A stretch of 64,000 nt of DNA from JAXHMB01 sp034521755 (GTDB lineage Bacteria; Bacteroidota; Rhodothermia; Balneolales; Balneolaceae): the NCBI GenBank assembly GCA_034521755.1, contig JAXHMB010000004.1, positions 310,001-374,000 of the forward strand, in the 5' to 3' direction. Of this stretch, positions 17,799-25,152 are shown in pieces. Position 1 is the stretch's first letter. Each line of letters begins with the position of its first letter. The notes below the pieces were generated by a model. That model was given only the letters and a program-made list of their open reading frames with translations. It did not search any database and was not told where the DNA came from. A program made the translations under genes and the position numbers.

Positions 17799-18037
17799 AA
17801 TAATGCTATCTATGTTAAAAAGACTTTACAAAATACTATTGATTTGGTCACTATTAGTAACCAAGATTCCTTTTTATTCAATAACTTATGTCTTATTAAA
17901 ACCATCATCTAAACCCCAATAAACTCTTACAAATCAAAAATAATATCCATTACAAATATGTTATGAGAAGAATATATTTGTTGTAAAGTGAATTTAATTG
18001 AGAAGTAATAATCTGCATATGTTATTTTTAGTCACTT

Positions 18038-18640
18038 TTACGTTTTCTCCTCTTGTTCAATAGTCTTAATAGCTTGCTCAAATTCTTGAATAAGGGGATT
18101 GAACTTTTTCCTAACTGATCGCTGATTATATTTCCAGACAATTATTCCAATTCCCCCAACTATTAAGAGATAGATGACTTTAAATTGAAAAGAAGAATCG
18201 CCACCTATGGTTATAAAAATTAATCCAATGGTAATAGGGGCAATATACCACCAGACAATATTTTCGAGCAGCCTTTTCTGTCGACGTATCTGCTTCAATT
18301 CATGCTGTATATGCTCATGTAGAGAATGATTAAAAGATTCTTGCCAGTCACTTTTTTTTATTTGGGCGGTTTTAAGACGATAGCTTATATAAATACATGA
18401 TAATACTACAATACCACATCCTATTTGTGTAAAGATAGATGTCGACATGAAGAATACGATCGAAAATATTACAATCAGGAATACAGAAACAAGAAACTCC
18501 AGCCGATCTCTTTTTTTAATCTTTTTTTCCAAAGAGCTCATTTTATTATCTACTGAATTGACCAGCTTGGAACTGGAATACGTTTCTTCTGCAACGTCAT
18601 CCTGTTGTTTCCATATATTTTTTAGATCATCTAATTCCAT
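18038..18640 (-). CDS. Putative anti-sigma factor, membrane protein downstream of ECF sigma
   Basis: 200 residues. A cytoplasmic N-terminus MELDDLKNIWKQQDD, common to membrane proteins paired with ECF sigma factors in this group, is followed by about four hydrophobic segments (two near 48-85, two near 127-170). It begins 2 bp after the sigma-factor stop, so it is cotranscribed. An anti-sigma role is inferred from topology and position; no zinc anti-sigma motif (HxxxCxxC) is present. Confidence 0.65.
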   Translation of the reverse strand: MELDDLKNIWKQQDDVAEETYSSSKLVNSVDNKMSSLEKKIKKRDRLEFLVSVFLIVIFSIVFFMSTSIFTQIGCGIVVLSCIYISYRLKTAQIKKSDWQESFNHSLHEHIQHELKQIRRQKRLLENIVWWYIAPITIGLIFITIGGDSSFQFKVIYLLIVGGIGIIVWKYNQRSVRKKFNPLIQEFEQAIKTIEQEEKT

Positions 18641-18642
18641 AA

Positions 18643-19143
18643 CTATTGATTGATCATTTTGGATAATTTATTCTTAATTCTATGTAGTTTTACGCCAACA
18701 TAGTTTTCTGTAATATCTGTTACATAGGCTATTTCGGCATAACTGAAGTTGTCCAAATACATAGTAATTATTGCCTTTTCAGTGGTATCTAATTCTTCAA
18801 TTGCTTTATAAAGTGATTCCACCTTTTCGTTCTTTTCCCCCGTTATAATTTCCGGAGCTTCTTTTCTTGTATCTTTTTCCTTATGATACTTGGAATGATA
18901 TTTTTTGCGGGTTTTCTTTTTTCTGATAAATGAAATGGCAGTATTTATAGCCAATCGATAAATCCAAGTGTCTATTTTTGCATCACCTTTAAAAGATGAC
19001 AATGAACGCCAAATTTCTACAACAATCTCTTGAAAAAGATCTTTTTCGTCTTCTCTTCGGTTGGCATAAACTCGGCATAAATGCTTGAGCCGCTTTTTAT
19101 TACGCCGGATAATTTTCTCAAACTCTTTCTCTGAAAAGTCCAC
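18643..19143 (-). CDS. RNA polymerase ECF-type sigma-70 factor
   Basis: 166 residues. Region 2: RVYANRREDEKDLFQEIVVEIWRSL and IDTWIYRLAINTAISFIRKKK. Region 4: AIEELDTTEKAIITMYLDNFSYAEIAYVTDITENYVGVKLHRIKNKL, a standard helix-turn-helix. Basic linker KKTRKKYHSKYHKEKDTRKE. It should direct transcription in response to an envelope signal relayed by the adjacent membrane protein. The M23 peptidase gene lies immediately upstream on the same strand (26 bp) and may belong to the same transcript. Confidence 0.93.
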   Translation of the reverse strand: MDFSEKEFEKIIRRNKKRLKHLCRVYANRREDEKDLFQEIVVEIWRSLSSFKGDAKIDTWIYRLAINTAISFIRKKKTRKKYHSKYHKEKDTRKEAPEIITGEKNEKVESLYKAIEELDTTEKAIITMYLDNFSYAEIAYVTDITENYVGVKLHRIKNKLSKMINQ

Positions 19144-19168
19144 GCTTATTTAACTTTTGGCAATTGAT

Positions 19169-20098
19169 TTAAAAAACACTGTTTCTGATTAGAAATTCTC
19201 CGTTAAAGGATAGAGGGACTGCTTGGCCTTTATAAAGTAGAGAATCTGGCTGGGGGGTTGTGTTTTTAGCAAATCGTACGCCATGTATGTGCAGGTGTGG
19301 TTCTGTTGTATTTCCTGTATTGCCAACTTTTGCAATAGGCTGATTAGATTCAACTTTATCTCCCTCTTTAACTTTTATGCTTCCCTGCTTTAGGTGTGCT
19401 AAAACAATATATAGGTTATCATTTTTAATCCAGATGTGATTACCTGTCGGCCTTTCTGGAAATCTTTCCGGTGGAGTTTGGTCCCGAAGACTATCTGTCG
19501 CACTGACAATGCTACCCGATATGGGACTATAAACTGTATTTCCAAATATTGCATAGTCATTTAGTTGTTTGGGCAGTATACCTTCAGCTCGGAATCCCCA
19601 ATCATTAAGCCCAACAATATCAAGTGCAAATTTTTGCTGGTCAACAATGCCATGATAATTCAAAGCAATGGTACTACCACCATGAATTACATAATTAGAT
19701 TGTCCTTTTAAAGGATAGGTTAAATGAACTTCTTCTTGCTCAGTTTCAAAACCCCAAAAGCTCCAGAACAGTAATACAATGAGAAGTAGCAGTTCTGCAA
19801 GTTGTCCCCATCTCCATTTCATTTTTTTTTGGTCATACAATGGAAGATCTTTTACTTTAAAAAATGAAGCTAGTGCTGCCAGAAAATATAACGCGCTTAG
19901 CCAGTACCTGGCACCATATCCAATTATATCCCATCGAAAAACAAAAAAGATTGTAGCTATTGCTAAAATTAGATGAAGAACCCACAACAGCCAACTAGCT
20001 TGAATTTCAAAATCTGATTTCCATATCCGATATATTAAATACAGTGGTATTCCAACTTGGATTAAGGGAATGAAAGCAACAAGTAGAGTAAATAACAT
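19169..20098 (-). CDS. M23-family peptidase with N-terminal membrane domain
   Basis: 309 residues. Four hydrophobic segments span about residues 1-120, then a LytM/M23 domain from about 135. Visible landmarks are QKFALDIVGLND (His/Asp zinc-site region, here QKFALD), GNTVYSPISGSIV, GNHIWIKNDNLYIVLAHLKQGSIKV, VGNTGNTTEPHLHIH (H-x-H). The usual first HxxxD ligand is not fully clear, so activity is uncertain. It probably acts on cell wall outside the membrane or is a degenerate regulator of such enzymes. Upstream of the ECF sigma gene. Confidence 0.8.
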   Translation of the reverse strand: MLFTLLVAFIPLIQVGIPLYLIYRIWKSDFEIQASWLLWVLHLILAIATIFFVFRWDIIGYGARYWLSALYFLAALASFFKVKDLPLYDQKKMKWRWGQLAELLLLIVLLFWSFWGFETEQEEVHLTYPLKGQSNYVIHGGSTIALNYHGIVDQQKFALDIVGLNDWGFRAEGILPKQLNDYAIFGNTVYSPISGSIVSATDSLRDQTPPERFPERPTGNHIWIKNDNLYIVLAHLKQGSIKVKEGDKVESNQPIAKVGNTGNTTEPHLHIHGVRFAKNTTPQPDSLLYKGQAVPLSFNGEFLIRNSVF

Positions 20099-20370
20099 AT
20101 TTCAAATAAAAATATTTACATCTCAATAATTATAATTTTTGCATTGAAAAATTCTCATCTGCTAATTAATTCAATGTTGAGGTTTATTAGTCGTTTGTGA
20201 AATAGAAATCTTACAGTTTTTATTTCACAAATAATTAAAAACCGCAAAATCGATATTTCACACTTCATAACATTATAATACGGCTTGTATAATCTTAGGA
20301 GTTGAACTGTAACAACTAAGAGACATGCTCGTAACTTGTTTAGTTATTTACAACCAAACTATACAAGCTT

Positions 20371-21546
20371 ATGAAGCATGCTATAAATACTCTACTTTTT
20401 TTCTTACTTCCTCTTGTTGCACTCGGACAAAATAATGGTGAGCGATTTGTTCCCCTGGAACAAGCCTCCAAAAAAACCAATTCAACAGGAGTTGTTGTTA
20501 TCCAAAATGGTGAAACGGTATTCAATTATCATAAGGGGGCTTCCCACGAAATGATGAATACCATGTCTATGACCAAATCCGTCGTTGGTTTAGCTTTCGC
20601 AAAATTATTATCAGATGGTAAAATTGACTCCGTAGATATACCAGTAGCCCATTATTATCCAGAATGGCAACAAGGACAAAAAGAAGATATTACTCTACGC
20701 CATCTACTGACTCATACTTCTGGACTCCAAAATGTAGCTAGTACCAGAAAAGAAATTTATCCCAGTTCAGATGTACTTCAATTAGCGTTATGTGCATCGG
20801 TAGTTGATAGTCCGGGAACTAAGTGGAGTTATAATAACAAAGCAGTTAATATTCTTTCCGGAATTGTGAAAAAAGTTACCGGAGAGGAAATTGATATATA
20901 TCTAGAAAAAAAAATATTTCGCCCGCTGGATATTACAGAGTTTGATTGGAAAACTGATGAATCAGGGAATCACTATGCGATGTCTGGTCTAATACTAAAG
21001 CCTAACGACATGGCGAAATTGGGGCAATTAGTACTTCAAAAAGGTTCTTGGAATGGTCAAAACTTGATAGTTGAAGAGGAAATTAATCGAATGCTTTCCC
21101 AAGGCTCCTCTGAGTCAAAAAATTATGGGCTGTTGTGGTATCGAATTCCGAAAAACATCAAGGGGGTTATAAATGAAGACTTAATTAATGAAATGAAAAA
21201 AGCAGGTCTAGAAGAAGAATGGATCGAAAAGGTACAGGCAATAAAAGGTACTTATGAAAAAGAAAGCGAGTTAAAGAAAGCTTACTTTAGTCAATTTAGT
21301 AGAGCGGAGCTGGGTAAATTTAGAGCAATGATCGATAAAAAAGATCTTAAACTTGCAAATGCTACGATAAGCGGTCCCTTTATTGGTTATGAGGCAAGAG
21401 GATATTTGGGGCAAACATTAGTCATTTACCCAGAATTGGATCTTGTTGCAGTTCGCATGATACAGGATTCAGAAGATTATAATCCAAAAACTGATGGTTT
21501 TGGCAATTTTAGTGACTTAGTTTACAAACTTGCATCACAAAACTGA
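20371..21546 (+). CDS. Secreted serine hydrolase (class C beta-lactamase family)
   Basis: 391 residues with a cleavable signal peptide (LLFFLLPLVALGQ). SxxK nucleophile in MTKSVVGLAFAKL (SMTK), HLLTHTSGLQN, tyrosine motif WSYNNKAVNIL and a C-terminal ARGYLGQTLVIYPELDLVAVRM strand. A helical insertion of about 60 residues (about 255-320) precedes that strand. Substrate unknown; members act on peptides, esters or beta-lactams. Divergent from the M23/ECF operon. Unlike the other serine hydrolase in the window it has no membrane domain. Confidence 0.87.
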   Translation: MKHAINTLLFFLLPLVALGQNNGERFVPLEQASKKTNSTGVVVIQNGETVFNYHKGASHEMMNTMSMTKSVVGLAFAKLLSDGKIDSVDIPVAHYYPEWQQGQKEDITLRHLLTHTSGLQNVASTRKEIYPSSDVLQLALCASVVDSPGTKWSYNNKAVNILSGIVKKVTGEEIDIYLEKKIFRPLDITEFDWKTDESGNHYAMSGLILKPNDMAKLGQLVLQKGSWNGQNLIVEEEINRMLSQGSSESKNYGLLWYRIPKNIKGVINEDLINEMKKAGLEEEWIEKVQAIKGTYEKESELKKAYFSQFSRAELGKFRAMIDKKDLKLANATISGPFIGYEARGYLGQTLVIYPELDLVAVRMIQDSEDYNPKTDGFGNFSDLVYKLASQN

Positions 21547-21903
21547 TTATTTAAGCTGTAATAAGTAGCTATGGCCAATCTGCCAGTTTTGCCAAAATAA
21601 TAGTTATGACAAATTAGTCATAACTATTTCCCATAGTAAAGAGCAACTGTTAGGTCTTTTCCACGTGAGCTACGGATCGGTATTGATCAATTCAGAAGAA
21701 AAACCATAATTAAAATTAGTGGCGGTATCCGGCGTTTGGTTACAAAATTTCTCAACTAACAATTTTTCTTTACTAACTAGAACCTTAATGAAAGACCCCG
21801 AGGTAGAGCCTTCGGGAAATTTTTTAATTAAAATATCCAGGAATATCCGATCTTTAAAAATCCAGTTCTATTTTGAATAGAAAGATGACGATTGTTAATA
21901 TCT
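21547..21903. other. Gene-poor stretch with a hairpin and scrambled remnants
   Basis: A perfect 12-bp hairpin AATAGTTATGAC/GTCATAACTATT lies at 21599-21628, 52 bp after the serine hydrolase stop. It may be that gene's terminator although only a short T stretch follows. Further on, 21782-21800 read on the minus strand gives CTTTCATTAAGGTTCTAG, a partial match to the TTAA-repeat element. No coding sequence was recognised before the LytTR remnant. Confidence 0.4.
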
Positions 21904-22029
21904 TCATATCCACTCGATCTTATCAAGGTCAATAAATACCTTTCGGTCTTTATTTTTGACCAAGAGCCGATCTAAACCAGCATTACGAGAACGTTGAATC
22001 TTAGAAGAGGCAGAATTAGAACTTTCCAT
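21904..22029 (-). pseudogene. Truncated LytTR regulator gene
   Basis: The 41-codon frame from the ATG at 22029 reads MESSNSASSKIQRSR..., then LLVKNKDRKVFIDLDKIEWI, and stops. It aligns from its first residue with the intact LytTR gene at 14923-15303 (ILVKSCDRKVFIEVDEIEWI) and lacks all of the rest. The ATG overlaps the DUF411 stop by 14 bp, as expected for a former operon partner. Everything after the first strand of the domain is lost. Confidence 0.82.
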
Positions 22030-22480
22030 ACACCGATTTTTTCCCTTCTTCGTCAAATAGGAAAACGTTGTACGGAGTGCCGTCCATCCCCATACCTGGT
22101 GTTCCCGTTGGCATACCGGGTACTGTAATACCTATTGCATCAGGCTGTTCTTTCAATAATTTATTAATTGCTTCTATTGGAACATGCCCTTCTACGACAT
22201 AACCGTCTATAAATGCTGTATGGCATGATCTTAACTCCTCGGTAATATTATTCTTTCTTTTAACAGTCTGCAGAGTATCGATTGGTGTTAAATTTACTGT
22301 AAATCCATTTTCTTTAAGATAATCGGCCCATTTATCGCAACACATGCAGCCAGGTTTCTTATAAATTTCTACATGTTCTTTATCCCCTGATGGTTTTTGC
22401 TGCTGTGCAAAAATCAGTGAAGGGACGAATAGAAATAATATGAGTACTTGTATCGAGTAAATAGAATTTGAATAATTCAT
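22016..22480 (-). CDS. Secreted DUF411 metal-binding protein (copper-type)
   Basis: 154 residues with a signal peptide (IQVLILFLFVPSLIFAQ). DUF411 core: VEIYKKPGCMCCDKWADYL with the CxCC metal motif, ELRSCHTAFIDGYVVEGHVP (second Cys-His pair) and ITVPGMPTGTPGMGM. Family members occur with copper resistance genes and are thought to bind copper in the periplasm. The C-terminus adds a short strand YNVFLFDEEGKKSVYGKF. It is divergent from the RprX/RprY-type two-component operon, with one TTAA-repeat element between them. Confidence 0.85.
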   Translation of the reverse strand: MNYSNSIYSIQVLILFLFVPSLIFAQQQKPSGDKEHVEIYKKPGCMCCDKWADYLKENGFTVNLTPIDTLQTVKRKNNITEELRSCHTAFIDGYVVEGHVPIEAINKLLKEQPDAIGITVPGMPTGTPGMGMDGTPYNVFLFDEEGKKSVYGKF

Positions 22481-22567
22481 ATTGCTACCTCTTTAAAAAT
22501 TTAATTGATTATTTAAATTTCAGTGGTAACCTAGCAATATTTCTTCTTCAAATACCAAAACAAAACC

Positions 22568-22591
22568 TTAATAACCTTAATAAAGTGTTAA
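22568..22591 (-). promoter_or_regulatory. Triple TTAA operator-like site (copy A)
   Basis: TTAA at 22568, 22577 and 22588, giving TTAA-N7-TTAA-N5-TTAA toward the DUF411 gene with core CACTTTATTAAGG. It lies 88 bp before the DUF411 start and 57 bp before the divergent histidine kinase start, so it could serve both. Confidence 0.55.
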
Positions 22592-22647
22592 AATAGATGC
22601 CTATCAGGATCTATTTTTTTAAGTTTTGAAATGCAAATATAAAGTAT

Positions 22648-23925
22648 GTGAATATGGTTCTCTCCCAAAAGAAAATATATTTGGTTTCTGCTTTAACGAT
22701 TGCTGCTTTAGCGGGAATCGTCATTATCCAATGCTATTGGGTAAACTCAAGCTTTGAAAACGAGCAAAAACAATTTGATAACCGTATCAAAGAACTCTCC
22801 ATTCAGCTGGGTCAAGCAATTGTAAATGATTCTTCTTTCCAGAAATCAGTTATTAGTTTTTTAAATAACACTCCCTCAAAACCAAATGCCCTACCGTTAA
22901 AAAAGAAACTGGAACACAAAGTAGATTCCCTATTCAACAGTAAGTTTAATGATCTTTCTTATGAATTTGGACTTGTCTCTATTGACAGCACTCATAATTT
23001 AAAAGGGGAGGTGCTATTCAGTTCCACCGAGAGTTATAAACAATCAATACTAAAGTCAAATTATAATACCTGTGCATGTATATTTGATGGGACAGGTCAA
23101 ATTAATTTTTACTTTCCTAATCGGGACTATTATATCGCTTCTCAATTAATCGGCCTTCTGCTTTTATCTTTTCTCTTGATCCTTATTGTCGTAGGCTGTC
23201 TAACCTATACTATCCTTACTATTCGGAGACAGAAAAAACTTTCTGAGATGAAGAACGATTTCATTAACAACATGACCCACGAGTTTAAAACCCCAATTTT
23301 TTCTATCTCTTTAGCATCCAAAACATTGCGCAACTCGGAGGAAATCCAGAAATCACAAAAGCTAAAGAAATACCTCAATTTAATAAGCGATGAAAATGAT
23401 CGGCTTAAATCACAGGTGGATAAAGTGTTACAGATGGCCTTGTTAGGATCTCAGGATGCCGACCTAGAAAAAGAACAAGTAGATCTTCATAAATTGATTA
23501 AAAAAGCCGCATCAAATTTTGACCTTCAACTATCTGAAAGAGGGGGAGCAATCAACCTGCATCTCAATGCCGAAAAGCACATAGTTTATGCCGATAAAAC
23601 ACATGTCTCAAACATCATTAATAATCTGCTTGATAATGCTATGAAGTATACCAAGGAAGAGCCCGAAATTACTATAAGCACTACGGATAAAAATGGAGGT
23701 ATCAGCTTTAGTATAAATGACAATGGTATTGGAATGGATGCAGAAACAAAAAAACATCTTTTTGACAAATTTTATCGTGCTCAAACTGGAAACATTCACG
23801 AGCAAAAAGGCTTTGGGCTTGGACTTAGTTATGTTAAAAATATAGTAGAAGCCCATGAAGGATGGATTAAGCTAAAAAGTAAACTCAATAAAGGCAGTAC
23901 CTTTACCATATTCTTACCGGCCTAA
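22648..23925 (+). CDS. Sensor histidine kinase, RprX-like
   Basis: 425 residues. Two membrane helices (about 11-30 and 168-192) bracket a periplasmic sensor of about 135 residues with no recognised fold. The kinase core shows FINNMTHEFKTPIFSISLA (phospho-His box), ISDENDRLKSQVDKVLQMA, NIINNLLDNAMKYTKEEP (N box), SINDNGIGMDAE (G1) and GFGLGLSYVKNIVEAHEG (G2). The MTHEFKTPI box is the Bacteroidota RprX type. Start is GTG at 22648 or ATG at 22654; no Shine-Dalgarno is visible. The response regulator follows 14 bp downstream. Confidence 0.92.
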   Translation: MNMVLSQKKIYLVSALTIAALAGIVIIQCYWVNSSFENEQKQFDNRIKELSIQLGQAIVNDSSFQKSVISFLNNTPSKPNALPLKKKLEHKVDSLFNSKFNDLSYEFGLVSIDSTHNLKGEVLFSSTESYKQSILKSNYNTCACIFDGTGQINFYFPNRDYYIASQLIGLLLLSFLLILIVVGCLTYTILTIRRQKKLSEMKNDFINNMTHEFKTPIFSISLASKTLRNSEEIQKSQKLKKYLNLISDENDRLKSQVDKVLQMALLGSQDADLEKEQVDLHKLIKKAASNFDLQLSERGGAINLHLNAEKHIVYADKTHVSNIINNLLDNAMKYTKEEPEITISTTDKNGGISFSINDNGIGMDAETKKHLFDKFYRAQTGNIHEQKGFGLGLSYVKNIVEAHEGWIKLKSKLNKGSTFTIFLPA

Positions 23926-23939
23926 CAAATAGAAACATC

Positions 23940-24614
23940 ATGAGTGAAAAATTACTAATAGTTGAAGATGATAAAAACTTGGGCTATATCCTTAAAGAGT
24001 ATCTTGAAATGAATGGGTTTAATACAGATATAGCCCAGAATGGTGATGAGGGATTATCCAAAATGCAGCAGGAAGATTATGACCTTTGCATACTGGATAT
24101 TATGATGCCCAAGAAGGATGGTTTTACCGTTGCGAAAGAGCTCAAAAACATGAAAAAAAACATTCCTTTTGTTTTTCTGACTGCCAAAACTTTAAAAGTT
24201 GACCAGCTGAAAGGGTTTAATCTTGGAGCCGACGACTATATTGTAAAACCAGTTGATGAAGAACTATTAATTGCAAGAATTAGAGCCATCTTAAAACGTG
24301 GTGAAGAGAAAACTGAATCAAGATATTATTCTATCGGCAAATATAAGTTTATTCCCAACAAAAGAGAACTTACCTACAAAGATGATACACAGATATTGAC
24401 TTCTCGAGAAGCCGATGTTTTAAAATTACTTTGCCAAAATATGGAGGAGGTTTTGACCAGAGAAGATGCATTGAATAAAATTTGGGGGGATAGTAATGAT
24501 ATCAACCGAAGAATTATGGACGTATATATATCTAAACTCAGAAAATACCTGTCTAATGATCCTAATGTTGAAATAAAAAACATCCATGGTACCGGTTTCA
24601 TCCTTTCAAGTTAG
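23940..24614 (+). CDS. OmpR/PhoB-family response regulator, RprY-like
   Basis: 224 residues. Receiver: LLIVEDDKNLGYILKEYL (acidic pocket), CILDIMMPKKDGF (phospho-Asp), FLTAKT and DYIVKPVDEELL (Lys switch). Winged helix C-terminal: TSREADVLKLLCQN, IMDVYISKLRKYLSND and IHGTGFIL. Such regulators dimerise on direct repeats spaced about one helical turn. The TTAA repeats found before the DUF411 gene and four other genes fit that geometry, which makes this protein a candidate binder (inference). Cotranscribed with the kinase. Confidence 0.93.
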   Translation: MSEKLLIVEDDKNLGYILKEYLEMNGFNTDIAQNGDEGLSKMQQEDYDLCILDIMMPKKDGFTVAKELKNMKKNIPFVFLTAKTLKVDQLKGFNLGADDYIVKPVDEELLIARIRAILKRGEEKTESRYYSIGKYKFIPNKRELTYKDDTQILTSREADVLKLLCQNMEEVLTREDALNKIWGDSNDINRRIMDVYISKLRKYLSNDPNVEIKNIHGTGFILSS

Positions 24615-24668
24615 ACTCCTTAATGAAAGATTGATAATAATATTTAGTATAACACTCAAAAAAATACT

Positions 24669-25103
24669 ATGAGCCAGCAAACAAATACTTTACAGGAAGA
24701 AGCTACTTCTTCGATATTTAGCACTAAACTTTTAATGATATCCAGTGCAGTCTTCTTAGCTGTACTTGGTCTCGTCGCATCCTTTTTCCCAGAAAATGTT
24801 CTAGCGGCCTATAATCTGGAAACAACTTTTATGGGAATTTTAATGGTAAAAGTTATGGGTGCTCTATACCTGGGATTTGCAGTACTTAATTGGATGGGAA
24901 AAGGAAACCTAATAGGCGGTATTTATAGCCGTCCTGTTGCCATGGGTAACTTTGTTCATTTTGTATTCATTGCTATCACCCTACTAAAATTATTGATCAC
25001 TAACCAAGCTACTATTCTAATTATTACTGGAGCAACTTTGTATACCTTGTTTGCAATTTGCTTTGGATACATTCTATTCAGTGGTGGTAAAAGCTGCAGT
25101 TAA
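24669..25103 (+). CDS. Four-helix membrane protein of unknown function
   Basis: 144 residues. A polar N-terminus MSQQTNTLQEEATSS is followed by four hydrophobic segments (about 20-42, 55-77, 90-110, 118-140). Segments FMGILMVKVMGALYLGFAVLNWM and RPVAMGNFVHFVFIAITLLK give an overall layout like small DoxX/DUF4345-type membrane proteins, but I do not recognise a specific family. It lies 54 bp after the response regulator and may be read from the same transcript. Confidence 0.65.
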   Translation: MSQQTNTLQEEATSSIFSTKLLMISSAVFLAVLGLVASFFPENVLAAYNLETTFMGILMVKVMGALYLGFAVLNWMGKGNLIGGIYSRPVAMGNFVHFVFIAITLLKLLITNQATILIITGATLYTLFAICFGYILFSGGKSCS

Positions 25104-25152
25104 CTCTGTATTGCAATTTTTTGATAATAAAAAATTACATATCTAAATTAAT

